DNA of 20,620 nt from CAZWVI01 sp964637165. GTDB lineage: Bacteria > Planctomycetota > UBA1135. Each line of letters starts with the position of its first letter. Position 1 is the first letter of the stretch. Both the position numbers and the translations under genes were made by a program. Below the pieces are notes generated by a model. It saw only the letters and a list, made by a program, of their open reading frames with translations, was not told the DNA's origin and ran no database searches. Positions 1-9,300 of the stretch are shown here, piece after piece. The stretch covers positions 1-20,620 of the forward strand of contig CAZWVI010000030.1 of the NCBI GenBank assembly GCA_964637165.1. Direction: 5' to 3'.

Positions 1-27
1 GCTTGATTACGCGAATTTGTGTAAATA

Positions 28-47
28 TGACCCAGCCGATTAGGTCA
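28..47 (-). terminator. Inverted repeat TGACC/GGTCA just after the sulfatase stop
   Basis: The arms TGACC (28-32) and GGTCA (43-47) flank a 10-nt loop, 5 nt beyond the stop codon of the minus-strand sulfatase gene. There is no U-tract, so this is not a textbook intrinsic terminator. A similar palindrome sits next to the stop codon of the lectin gene at 19783-19802, which argues for a shared gene-end signal. The rest of 1-52 shows nothing I can support. Confidence 0.3.
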
Positions 48-52
48 GTGTC

Positions 53-1579
53 TTAGTGGGCATACCCCAGTTCTTCCAGTAACTCCATCTCCTCTTTCGA
101 ATACTCTTCTGCGAGTCTTTTCGCCTCTACTGAATGTTCCAACTTTTTGTTGCTTGCCTTTAGCCTCTCCAAATCCTGTTCGAATCTCGCTTTGACTAAT
201 CTGGCTCTGGGGCTGTTTATTGGGATGGGGTGCGTCTCTGTTGGGTCGGTATTGTGGTTGTAAATAAGGATCGCTGGTTGGCCCGAAATTGGATGACGTG
301 CTAGTTGTAAATCCTGGGATTCCTGGTCAAATTCGAAAGCGCGCAGCAGGCTGAACTCTTCATCTCTCCAGGAGTCGCGTAGGGCTTGACTACTCCCAGT
401 TCCTACTTTTAGCCGGCTAAAGGTCCCTAAGAAATCAGGCTGGTCACTGAGATGAATGTCTAGCCCTGCTTGATCGCCAATTAGTTCGGCGACAGCTTGA
501 ATACCTCTCACTTCAACTGTGGTTGAAGGCAGACCAGCAATTCCCTTTACAATAAGTGGAATTCGAATTGATTCATCGTGCAAGTTTTTGCCATGGGTGA
601 CGTTGCCATGCTCAAAAAATTCCTCGCCATGGTCAGATACTAAAACCACAATCGTATTATCCCATTGACCAGTATCTTGAAGATAGGAAAAGAGCCGGCC
701 AACTTGGCGGTCTACCAAATGTATCTCAGCGTCGTACATCGCCTTGATATGGGCAAGGTCGCGTTCCGATAGGGGCGAGTTTTTCAAGGATTGTGGCCGC
801 AGCTTGTCCAGCCAATCTTTGCCATTCCACGGACCTTCATAGCTGGGGTCGAATGATTTAGCCAAAAGTTCATCTACACGTTCTGGCAGATAATCATGGT
901 GCACGTCAAAGAAATGAGTGAACAAAAAGAATGGTGCCCTGTCTTCTGCTGAACCCCCAAGCATTTCGATAGCGCGATCAACAACCCGTTCACTGCTATG
1001 GTCATAGCGCAGGACAATTTTCCGAAGGTGCGTTAAGCGCTCGGCCGTCCACAGAAAATCTGGATCTTCCGCACTGATCTTTTGTCTTTCCAGCTCGAGT
1101 AATGCATTCGTCTGCTGAGCGTCCAAAATTGCTGATTGGTATTGGTTAAAGCCTCTACCAAAGCCATGTCGAGAATCTAAAAAACTTCCACTGAAAACTC
1201 CCAATGTCGCATATCCAGCATCCTGGAAACTCTCCGCTAACACAGGATGTTTTGGGTCAATCTTAAATCGTGAACTTTCGACCCCATGTTCATAATCACT
1301 AAGCCCAGTCATTAAAGAGGCATGAGCTGGAAGGGTCCACGACGAACTACTGAAAGCATTTATAAAACGCGTTCCTTGTTTTGCCAGCGTGTCAATGTTC
1401 GGGGAAACATCAAGCCTATTCGCAAATTCAAGTTGATGCCCGTAACATCCCAAACGATCTTGCCGCAGGGAATCGATTGAAATTAATAGTACATTGGGCG
1501 CGGGTGTGCTTTCCAGCGCAACTGGACCGCAAGCCTGGCCCAGCAATCCTAAAAATATTAAAACTCGCGGCTTAACCAT
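53..1579 (-). CDS. Sulfatase-fold exported hydrolase, Thr in place of the formylglycine residue
   Basis: This 508-residue protein has the alkaline-phosphatase/sulfatase fold. It has a short hydrophobic N-terminus (residues 6-16) ending in Cys17; the flanking GQAC is a poor lipobox, so it may be exported or lipid-anchored. NVLLISIDSLRQDRLGCYG (29-47) supplies the first metal-binding Asp, and VSDHGEEFFEHG plus the following THGK supply the usual distal metal ligands. The nucleophile segment reads WTLPAHASLMTG (81-92). Thr82 occupies the position of the Cys or Ser that becomes formylglycine in C/S-x-P-x-R sulfatases, so classical sulfatase activation is not expected. The C-terminus ends in ELLEELGYAH, a tail typical of this subfamily. 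The start overlaps the end of accC by 22 bp, implying cotranscription and perhaps translational coupling. The substrate is unknown; sulfate or phosphate esters on surface glycans are plausible. Confidence 0.85.
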   Translation of the reverse strand: MVKPRVLIFLGLLGQACGPVALESTPAPNVLLISIDSLRQDRLGCYGHQLEFANRLDVSPNIDTLAKQGTRFINAFSSSSWTLPAHASLMTGLSDYEHGVESSRFKIDPKHPVLAESFQDAGYATLGVFSGSFLDSRHGFGRGFNQYQSAILDAQQTNALLELERQKISAEDPDFLWTAERLTHLRKIVLRYDHSSERVVDRAIEMLGGSAEDRAPFFLFTHFFDVHHDYLPERVDELLAKSFDPSYEGPWNGKDWLDKLRPQSLKNSPLSERDLAHIKAMYDAEIHLVDRQVGRLFSYLQDTGQWDNTIVVLVSDHGEEFFEHGNVTHGKNLHDESIRIPLIVKGIAGLPSTTVEVRGIQAVAELIGDQAGLDIHLSDQPDFLGTFSRLKVGTGSSQALRDSWRDEEFSLLRAFEFDQESQDLQLARHPISGQPAILIYNHNTDPTETHPIPINSPRARLVKARFEQDLERLKASNKKLEHSVEAKRLAEEYSKEEMELLEELGYAH

Positions 1580-2898
1580 AGGGTGTCATAGTCTCCACTC
1601 ACAAAATCTTTATGCGCCAGAATTTTTTGATGAAGTGGAATCGTCGTCGGAACACCCTCTATCTGCGCAGCAGACAGAGTATCCTCCATGCGTTCAATCG
1701 CCAAGTCGCGCGAGTCGGCATAGGCAATAACTTTTGCGATTAAGGAATCATAAAACGGTGGAATAATCGCACCGCTGCTCATATGGGTGTCGACGCGAAC
1801 ACCATCTCCACCCAATTCAAACTTAGCTACCGTCCCTGGATGAGGTCGAAAATCATCATCGACATCTTCGGCATTGACACGCACTTCAATCGCATGTCCG
1901 TTCATCTTCAATTCCTCTTGTTTCCACGGAATTTCTTGCCCGGCCGCAACTTGAAATTGTGCCATAGCTAAATCAACCCCAGTAACAAGTTCGGTGACCG
2001 GATGCTCAACTTGTAAACGCGTATTCATTTCTAAAAAATAAAGCTCACCGCTAGGAGCCATTAAGAACTCCATAGTTCCCGCGCCGGCGTAATTCCACTT
2101 GGCGGTTGCTTGAGCACTTAACTCCCCATATTTTTTTCGTTGCTCAGCTGTAATAGCTGTAGATGGAGATTCTTCAACTAACTTTTGGTGGCGCCGTTGC
2201 ACCGAACATTCACGTTCAAATAAGTGCACGGCATTGCCGCGACCATCACCGAAAACTTGAAATTCAATATGACGACCACCCTCTAAATATTTCTCTAAGT
2301 AAAGCGTGGCATTGCCAAAAGACGTGGCTGCTTCACGGCTGGCTTCAACAAATGCCGTACGCACTTGCTCTGCATTTTCACAGCGGCGAATTCCACGGCC
2401 ACCACCACCGGCATCTGCTTTAAGGGCAATTGGATAGCCAACTTTTTCGGCCACCTTAATCGCTTCATCGGCGTCCTTAAGCGCGCCTTTAGATCCCGGC
2501 ACCACCGGCAATCCGGCACCAATCGCCGCCGCGCGCGCGGCCAATTTAAGACCCATTCGATCCATAACGATTGGGTCAGGCCCAATAAAGCAAATGCCGT
2601 GTTGCTCACACATGGCTGCAAATTGGGCGTTTTCAGCGAGGAAGCCCCAGCCGGGGTGGATCGCGCTACAACGAGTTTGGCGCGCTGCTTGAATCAAGCG
2701 GTCGGCGCACAAATACGAATCGGTGGCCGCTCCGCCACCGATTTGAATGACCTCGTCGGTCTGCTTTAAGTAGTCGTAACCAGCTTCAATATCAGCACTT
2801 GAAGCTCCGCACACTGACTCAATTCCGAGGTCTTTACAAGCCCGCACCATGCGAGCGGCAACCTCTCCACGATTAGCGATGAACACGCGCTTAAACAT
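1558..2898 (-). CDS. accC: Biotin carboxylase subunit of acetyl-CoA carboxylase
   Basis: The protein carboxylates biotin on a carrier protein using ATP and bicarbonate, the first half-reaction of acetyl-CoA carboxylase in fatty-acid synthesis. Its 446 residues match AccC (about 449 in E. coli). HPGWGFLAEN (81-90) belongs to the N-terminal domain. The ATP-grasp glycine loop is KADAGGGGRGIR (160-171), with Ile where E. coli has Met. The catalytic region ECSVQRRHQKLVEESP starts at 230. FLEMNTRLQVEHPVTE (288-303) is the biotin carboxylase signature. His210, Lys239, Glu277, Glu290, Asn292, Arg294 and Arg340 line up with known active-site residues. It starts 17 nt after the MBOAT gene and overlaps the sulfatase gene. 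No accB (biotin carrier) lies beside it, which is atypical. Its length and lack of extra domains fit AccC, but a propionyl-CoA-type or pyruvate carboxylase subunit cannot be ruled out. Confidence 0.93.
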   Translation of the reverse strand: MFKRVFIANRGEVAARMVRACKDLGIESVCGASSADIEAGYDYLKQTDEVIQIGGGAATDSYLCADRLIQAARQTRCSAIHPGWGFLAENAQFAAMCEQHGICFIGPDPIVMDRMGLKLAARAAAIGAGLPVVPGSKGALKDADEAIKVAEKVGYPIALKADAGGGGRGIRRCENAEQVRTAFVEASREAATSFGNATLYLEKYLEGGRHIEFQVFGDGRGNAVHLFERECSVQRRHQKLVEESPSTAITAEQRKKYGELSAQATAKWNYAGAGTMEFLMAPSGELYFLEMNTRLQVEHPVTELVTGVDLAMAQFQVAAGQEIPWKQEELKMNGHAIEVRVNAEDVDDDFRPHPGTVAKFELGGDGVRVDTHMSSGAIIPPFYDSLIAKVIAYADSRDLAIERMEDTLSAAQIEGVPTTIPLHQKILAHKDFVSGDYDTLWLSREF

Positions 2899-2915
2899 AG
2901 GTAGATTCTAAGGTA

Positions 2916-4352
2916 CTAGAATTGAAAGTAAATGAATGCTTGGTAATCAGCACGAGTAAATGCCAAAGCTAGGGCAAAACTTGCCCCAATAAACCCAGCG
3001 AAGACCCAATCGGGCAGGCTTTGCAGCGATACTTTTGCCTGAGTCCAGCGCGAGATTAAATGTACGATTAATAAAATCGGGAAAATCAACCAGCTTATTG
3101 CCAACTCTGGCGCCAAGGGTGCCACCCCCGAACTGCTAAACATAGCGAAAGATTTCAAGCAAATCCAAGCGCTTGAGAAGTCGTTGGCGCGAAAGAAAAT
3201 CCAGCAAATACACACAAAGAAGAATGTCAAAAGCGGTGAAATAATCCCAACAGGCGCAGCCATTACCGCACCCAAGCCACTGCTTAGCAATCCTTTCTCA
3301 CGTTGTTTTGTCCACCAACGATTGAGCATTAAGGCCGCTCCATGTAGCGCGCCCCAAACAACAAAAGTCCAGGCCGCTCCATGCCAGAGTCCACCAAGGA
3401 GCATCGTCAGCACTAAGTTTCGTTGAGTCGCAAAGTTGCTGCCGCGGTTTCCGCCAAGTGGGATATACAAATAATCTTTCAGCCAACTCGACAAACTAAT
3501 ATGCCAGCGCCGCCAAAAATCTTGAATGTCGCTGGCAAGATAGGGGAAGTTGAAGTTCAAACAAAGTTTGTATCCAAGCAAGGCAGCACAGGCGATTGCC
3601 ATGTCTGAATAGCCAGAGAAATCGCAATAAATTTGTGTTGCATAGGCAAGCACCGCAGTCCATGTTGCTCCGACTCCGTAGGCGGCGGGGTCAAGAAAAT
3701 AGGCGTCAACTAGGGGCGCCAAATTGTCAGAAATACACGCCTTCTTTATGAAGCCACTTAGAAACAACAACAATGCTGCCTTGACCTTAACATTAGAAAA
3801 GCGACGACGGCTAACAAGTTGTGGAAGAAAATCAGCAGCCCGCACAATTGGCCCAGCGACTAATTGCGGGAAAAAGCCGACGAAAAGGGCGAGATCTAAA
3901 AGGGATCGTGTTGGCTTGAGTTTGCCAAAATAAATATCCAATGAGTAGGACATCGTTTGGAAAGTGAAAAATGAAATGCCGACGGGCAAAATGATGTTGA
4001 GGGTCGGTATTCCTGTTTCCAGCCCTAAATAGCCTAGTAATCCCGAAGCGGAATCAATGAAGAAATTGCAGTATTTGAAAAAGCCAAGAATGCCCAAGTT
4101 GGCCAGGAGCGATAAGCGTAAGTACCATTTTTTTGGTCCTGCGTTTTCACTGTCCGAAATTTTAAATCCGGCATAATAGTCGACCAAAGTTGAGGCAATA
4201 ATTAAGCCGAGAAAACGCCAATCCCAAGCCGCGTAAAAAGCATAACTCGCGCTCAGCAACCAAAATTTGCGGCCGCGATCGCCGCGCCACAACCAGTGAA
4301 CGGCAAACACCAATAAGAAAAATGGTAGAAAGCGTAATTCGGTAAACAACAT
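2916..4352 (-). CDS. MBOAT family O-acyltransferase (AlgI/PatA-like)
   Basis: This is a 478-residue polytopic membrane protein of the membrane-bound O-acyltransferase family. Such proteins pass acyl groups, usually acetyl, across the inner membrane to extracellular polysaccharides or cell-wall polymers. Diagnostic segments are FFPQLVAGPIVRAADFLPQL (160-179), IYCDFSGYSDMA (241-252), DFWRRWHISLSSWLKDYLY (278-296) and LLGGLWHGAAWTFVVWGALH (318-337). His324 in GLWHG is the expected catalytic histidine, and His284 is the other conserved one. Its ATG lies 2 nt after the stop of the SGNH-like gene, so the two are almost certainly cotranscribed. MBOAT and SGNH partners commonly work together, as AlgI does with AlgJ/AlgX in alginate acetylation. 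No polymer-synthesis genes are nearby, so the acceptor is unknown. Confidence 0.92.
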   Translation of the reverse strand: MLFTELRFLPFFLLVFAVHWLWRGDRGRKFWLLSASYAFYAAWDWRFLGLIIASTLVDYYAGFKISDSENAGPKKWYLRLSLLANLGILGFFKYCNFFIDSASGLLGYLGLETGIPTLNIILPVGISFFTFQTMSYSLDIYFGKLKPTRSLLDLALFVGFFPQLVAGPIVRAADFLPQLVSRRRFSNVKVKAALLLFLSGFIKKACISDNLAPLVDAYFLDPAAYGVGATWTAVLAYATQIYCDFSGYSDMAIACAALLGYKLCLNFNFPYLASDIQDFWRRWHISLSSWLKDYLYIPLGGNRGSNFATQRNLVLTMLLGGLWHGAAWTFVVWGALHGAALMLNRWWTKQREKGLLSSGLGAVMAAPVGIISPLLTFFFVCICWIFFRANDFSSAWICLKSFAMFSSSGVAPLAPELAISWLIFPILLIVHLISRWTQAKVSLQSLPDWVFAGFIGASFALALAFTRADYQAFIYFQF

Positions 4353-4354
4353 AT

Positions 4355-5389
4355 TTACAGTCGCTCCTCAATCATTGGCTTAAGCTGACTCGCAAAAGAT
4401 TCACTCAGCTTGGCACTACCTTGTTGGTTGAGATGGAAATAATCCCAGCGATTTTTTGCCCGATAAAGTTCCGGATATTTGTTTGGATCATTGAATTTAA
4501 CCCACCTTTTAATATGACCTGATTGCTGTAAGTCCAGCCACCCCTTTGGTTTTTCAAAACTGGCCAAGGTCATGAAAATTAATTCAACACCCTTGTCTGC
4601 CGCCCGGCGCTCCAAATCATCAATCGCTTGGGCTAGGGTGGGATTAGCTTGGCCAGTCCATTTCAATCCGGCTAAGTTCTTCTTTGACTTTCGAAACCCA
4701 TCCAAGTCCGCCAAAAAATCGCGTCGCCGTTTTTGATAGCTTTTTTTGTTTGCTTCTAAGTCAAGCGGTCGCCAGCCATGGCCATTGACCCCTAAACCTG
4801 GACGCAGCTCGCCAGCGTCTGTGAAAAATGACTCGCGCGCACCACCCTTTAGTTTGGCCCAAACATCCGGCCCACGTCCAATATTGCCCAACCAGTGAGC
4901 GAAATGGTGAAGATGATCAACACCCAAGTCTAGCTTGTGTGTGAGCGTGACATCTTCTTGCCACAAAGATTTGATTACCCAACTCGTGGCAAAAAAGTCA
5001 TGCCAATAAACAAGTCGTTCGGTGAATAAGTTCTCATCTTCGATGTCACTACGCAAGTCGCCCAATTCAAGCACCAGGAATTTGAGGTCCGGCGAGTCAA
5101 GTTCAAGAATTCGATTTGCCATGTACATGATTTCAGCAAAGCGCATTCCCGGAACGCCAAAGTTGAACACATCAAATGGCGTTTGCGAATTTGAAAGTTG
5201 AGCTCCGATGAATTCGGAATCTAATTGGCGAAACACATGGCTTGAGCCAAGCAATACCATTTCATAATCGTCAGCCCGTTGTTCAAACCATTCAACTTTC
5301 AATCGACTTGGTGCATATTCGCGTACGCCTGCCGCCACGCTTAAAAAAGCAATGGAGAAGATTGTTAAGTTGACTAAGAAGCGGAGCAT
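4355..5389 (-). CDS. Membrane-anchored SGNH-hydrolase-like protein, MBOAT partner
   Basis: The 344-residue protein has one N-terminal hydrophobic segment (about residues 4-22), likely a signal anchor placing the rest outside the membrane. VLLGSSHVFRQLD (45-57) carries the GDSL-type block, with Ser50 as likely nucleophile. VFNFGVPGMRF (74-84) resembles block II. WDYFHLNQQG (315-324) gives the C-terminal Asp316-x-x-His319 pair, completing the Ser-His-Asp set. Proteins of this layout encoded beside MBOAT genes are thought to accept the acyl group from the MBOAT and place it on the glycan. The gene sits 28 nt after the EamA transporter gene and 2 nt before the MBOAT gene. The acyl-transfer role is inferred from context; the enzyme could instead be an esterase. 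Confidence 0.82.
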   Translation of the reverse strand: MLRFLVNLTIFSIAFLSVAAGVREYAPSRLKVEWFEQRADDYEMVLLGSSHVFRQLDSEFIGAQLSNSQTPFDVFNFGVPGMRFAEIMYMANRILELDSPDLKFLVLELGDLRSDIEDENLFTERLVYWHDFFATSWVIKSLWQEDVTLTHKLDLGVDHLHHFAHWLGNIGRGPDVWAKLKGGARESFFTDAGELRPGLGVNGHGWRPLDLEANKKSYQKRRRDFLADLDGFRKSKKNLAGLKWTGQANPTLAQAIDDLERRAADKGVELIFMTLASFEKPKGWLDLQQSGHIKRWVKFNDPNKYPELYRAKNRWDYFHLNQQGSAKLSESFASQLKPMIEERL

Positions 5390-5417
5390 TTGTTTGGTGC
5401 GGCCTATTATTGCAAGT

Positions 5418-6341
5418 CTATGCTCGGGCCATAATTACAACTCCGCTAATAACGATGGCGGCGCCTAGCCAACCGCGCTTACCAGGTTTTTCATGTAACA
5501 TAATCGCGGCTAAAGGTAGTGAGAAAAGTGGAGTTGCGGCGGCCATCGCCGCGGCCACCCCTTGTTTGGCCCAAGTTAGGCCACCCATTAAGAGGGACAT
5601 TCCACACCAAGTGCCGACTGCCGATGGTATTAAAAATGTTTTCCAAGTATGTTTAGCAAAAGGGGCGCGCACCGTTTGCAAACTATCGCCGCGGAACAGC
5701 GAAATAAATACCACGCCGATTGAGCCTCCGGCCAAGCGAACTGATGCTGAGGTGACCATCTCTGTATCGGAAACACCCCAGCGCGTGAGTACGTTGCCGA
5801 AAGCAAAAACAAATGCGCATCCAAGTGCTGCTAGGACACCCGTCAAGTCAGCGCGGTTGTTGGTCCCGAGACCAAGGTTGCGCGATTCTGCCACAACTCC
5901 GCCCGCCACTACCAACAATGCACCCAACCATTGAACTGCACTGAGTTGTTCACCGAATGCTGCCCACGCCATAAGTGCGGTGAACACTGGAGTGATCATG
6001 GTGATGATTACTGTGCGACTCGCTCCAATATGAGTTAGTGCCACGAAGTAAAGTAAATCGCCGGCCGCCATTCCCACCGCGCCTGAAATCAGCAACCAAG
6101 ATAAATTACCAGCACCGACTGCGCCTCCACCATTGCCGGACCCCAAGCTATAAGCGAGCAGCCCCAACACAATTGCACCGAAGAAGTTTTTGAAAAGAAC
6201 CGCGTCCTGGGCGCGACCATTTCGAAATGCCTTTGTAAATAGAACCGTGGCAGTGCCCCAAGCAAGAGCACTGGCAAGAGCAGAGAGTTCGCCGGCTCCG
6301 GCAAAGGGCGGAGCGACAGCTTGAAGTGGGGGGATTAACAG
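5418..6341 (-). CDS. EamA/DMT-family transporter, start codon unclear
   Basis: This is a ten-helix drug/metabolite transporter made of two EamA repeats. The second repeat includes LTGVLAALGCAFVFAFGNVL and ends in GWLGAAIVISGVVIMARA. The leftmost conventional start is GTG at 6170, giving only 250 residues. That form lacks the first helix, but the same frame stays open upstream to a stop at 6354-6356. It encodes ELSALASALAWGTATVLFTK followed by AFRNGRAQDAVLFKNFFGAI, a normal EamA helix 1 and loop. No ATG, GTG or TTG lies in that stretch. CTG at 6339-6341 would give 307 residues, the usual family length, and I use it here. It has no visible Shine-Dalgarno sequence. A rare start codon or a sequence error are the alternatives. 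The substrate is unknown. The gene lies between the large repeat protein (27 nt upstream) and the SGNH/MBOAT pair. Confidence 0.8.
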   Translation of the reverse strand: MLIPPLQAVAPPFAGAGELSALASALAWGTATVLFTKAFRNGRAQDAVLFKNFFGAIVLGLLAYSLGSGNGGGAVGAGNLSWLLISGAVGMAAGDLLYFVALTHIGASRTVIITMITPVFTALMAWAAFGEQLSAVQWLGALLVVAGGVVAESRNLGLGTNNRADLTGVLAALGCAFVFAFGNVLTRWGVSDTEMVTSASVRLAGGSIGVVFISLFRGDSLQTVRAPFAKHTWKTFLIPSAVGTWCGMSLLMGGLTWAKQGVAAAMAAATPLFSLPLAAIMLHEKPGKRGWLGAAIVISGVVIMARA

Positions 6342-6368
6342 TGGACTATCTAGTTAGGGGCAGTTGAG

Positions 6369-9300
6369 CTAAGGCGCGAACTCAATTGTAAGTCGTTGCT
6401 CTGGCACGCCAGCTTCAATGAGTAGCGGCTGCCGCATATTGTCGCCATTCAAATTGGATAATAGAAGGACGTATTTTCCCGGACGCATTGGTCCAAGTTT
6501 TTGCTCGTTCCCCGACATCATGTTTGCGCTATATTCCATCATTTGATTTCCGTAGAGTAACGATGAAATCGGGGATCCTGATTGGTTCAAAACTACCGCT
6601 GCAATTCCGGGCTGTGCTTGCCCTTGGTCGTCAACCACTTGGACGCGGATTAAACAACCAGCCTCCAGTTGTATTTGAGTCGGCGGGTTGTCACCCATCT
6701 GTAAATCAACAGCGATTACGTTTTCGCCAAGTACTGGATGGCGGGCAATCAACTGAATTGCCTGATTAGGCAATGAACTTAGTTTGATTTCACCGTTGGC
6801 ATCGGTGGTGCGCAGGGAAAATTGGGTGATGGCCTGGCCCTCTGCACTTAGTGGAAAAACTCCGGCGCCACTTACCGGGCTACCGTTTGAATCAATAACA
6901 CGTACTGTAATACTGGACGCTTGGTTTAGATTTACGTCAACTGAAACTGCCTGGTCATAAAGTACTTCAACATTCTCCACCAATTCAGAAGAATAAGTAG
7001 TGCCACCCCCAAGTAACGGCATCGCGGCATTGCCGACACAAACCGCATAATTGCCAGGGGTCGTGAATTCAAAAAGAACTTCGCCGTTCATGTCGCTGTT
7101 GCGGTAGCCACCACCGGGCGTGCCGTTCATCGGTCGCAACATAACCGGAATTTTAGCTAATGGAGCCCCATCGACTGCGGCGCGGACATTTACTTTTACT
7201 TGGGTAAGTGGGAGGTCAATATTTTTTTCGATTACTCCCGAGCCACTAACCACCATATTTGAATACCAACCACTACCACCGGCAATTCCAAGGCTACCGA
7301 CCATTAACATGTAGTCACCTTCGGCCACCCCGTGTATTTCATAGAAGCCGGTTTCGTCGGTGGTTGCCGACTGCACTCCAGTAAGTGAGTTAAGCATGAC
7401 GGTTAGTCCGCCGCGGGGATTTTCTCCGCAATAAACAAAGCCCTCGATGTCGCATCGATTTACAAGTCCTCCCAGAGTAAGTTCATGAAACTTATTTTCT
7501 TCAATGTCAATGAAGGTTGAAGTTATTTGTAAGCCTCCGAGCTTGCCCATTGCCGCGCCTACTAGTTGCATTTCAGAACCGGACGGAAATCCTTGTACTT
7601 GATAGTTGCCCGGATTTAAATGTTCAAAAGTGACTTCACCACGCGCGTTAGTTTTCCTTGAGCGCGGCATGCTGGCCGAACTGTCACCGAAGTTCAATAA
7701 ATTAATTAAGCCATTTTCATCGGGTATGCCTTGGGCGTCGAGTAACTTGACAAGCAGTTGTGCACCCTTGCTTAGCCGAAATTCAACGAACGGAGCCGGT
7801 TTATTGGCAAGTATTTCAATGTCTTGGGTCTGACTAGCCCAGTCCTCGCTACTAGCGCGAATCCGCCATTGCCCTTCCCTGAGGCCATTTAATAAGAATT
7901 CCCCACTCTCGTTGGTGTCGGCGATTGGCTCTGTAGGGGATGAGCCTTGGCCAGCGGTAAGGTTTGATATCAAGCCACTGCCAGGATGGAAAGCCCTGAC
8001 TTCTATGTCTGCAAGGGGAGTGCCGTCAAGCATATTGACTACGCGCCCACCGACACTAATGGAAGGGAATAAGGCCAGCACAATTTCGCCTGCATCTAAA
8101 GCAGATTTACTGAGGGCACTTGAAGTCCACGAGAATCCATCTCGGCCCGCCCGCACCGAAAGTTCACCGAATGGTAAGTTTTCAATAAGAGTGTTTCCGT
8201 CTTGATCAGTTTTGCTTTCCGCAGTTTTCCAAGGCAGTAAACTTGAAATTGCGATTTGTTGAAAGTCGTTGCCGCTGAACCATTCAACACTAGCATTTTG
8301 GATTGGTTCTTGGGTGATAGCGTTTACGACTTGGACATTTAAAATATTTCCCTGGCTGAGAATTACTTCGCCGAGTTGGTGTTCGCCGCGACTAGCTAAG
8401 GGGAATTTGTCGCTTGACCAATTTTGAAACAACTCATGATGGACCACCGCTATGTATTTATCCGCTTCCACCGGCCCAATTTCGAAATAACCATTTTCGT
8501 CACTCTCGGTGATGCCACCATCAACCGCTAGTGATAAAACTTGTTCCTTATCCGAAAGTAATTCCAAAACGTTTTGGTAGTCCGCCATGACTAAGAGTGC
8601 TTTGGCCTCGGCAATCGGCTGACCCTTAATGTCGACAACTCGCCCGCTAACGCGCGCCCCAAAGGATAAGTTGGCAATAAGCTCAACTCGCTGTCCAGGC
8701 TTAATCTCGGCACTTAAGCGGGTGATTGGGAAGCCCTCGACCTGAATCTCAAAACTCCAAATGCCGGGTGGGAGAGCGGCAAAATTGAGTTCGCCTTGTT
8801 GTGAAAATGCCGAGCGTTTACTTAATTCAGATTGCGAAAAAATATAGCCTTTACGTGCTGACGCCCATTCCTCGCCATCAAGTTTCTTGTTCCAATGAGC
8901 TTGGCAGGTCCAGTTGCTTGTGGCATTGTTTGGCAATTGCAACTTAATCAGCGCTTGGCCTGATTCTATTTTTGTTTGCAGTAGGGCTTCGTCCTCAGCC
9001 TGACGTTCAGCGTCATTAAGTTGTAATACATCCGACCAGTAGCCATCCGCATAAACCATGCACTCTAGTTGACCACCTTCACGCGAAATTGTGGTGCTTG
9101 CCGTTGTTGAGTTGTAATTTTTGTCCCCATTTTTGTCCTTCCAATAAAAGGTCGCATTTTTAGGGCTTGTTCCGTCTCGTAAAATCGCGCGCAAAAGTAA
9201 CTGGGTGTCATCTATCTTGCGCTCGGTAGTTCGTTCGGCAATAGTTGCAGGAGCAGCTTCCAGCTCCTCGTTTGGCCTATGCTCAGCACTTTGTACGCTA

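Noticed and set aside
2365..2769. 134-codon plus-strand open frame
   Set aside because: It lies opposite conserved biotin carboxylase sequence and shows no protein-like features.
5410..5934. 174-codon plus-strand open frame
   Set aside because: It is antisense to the transporter gene, rich in Ala, Pro, Thr and Arg, and has no recognisable motif; a shadow of the real gene.
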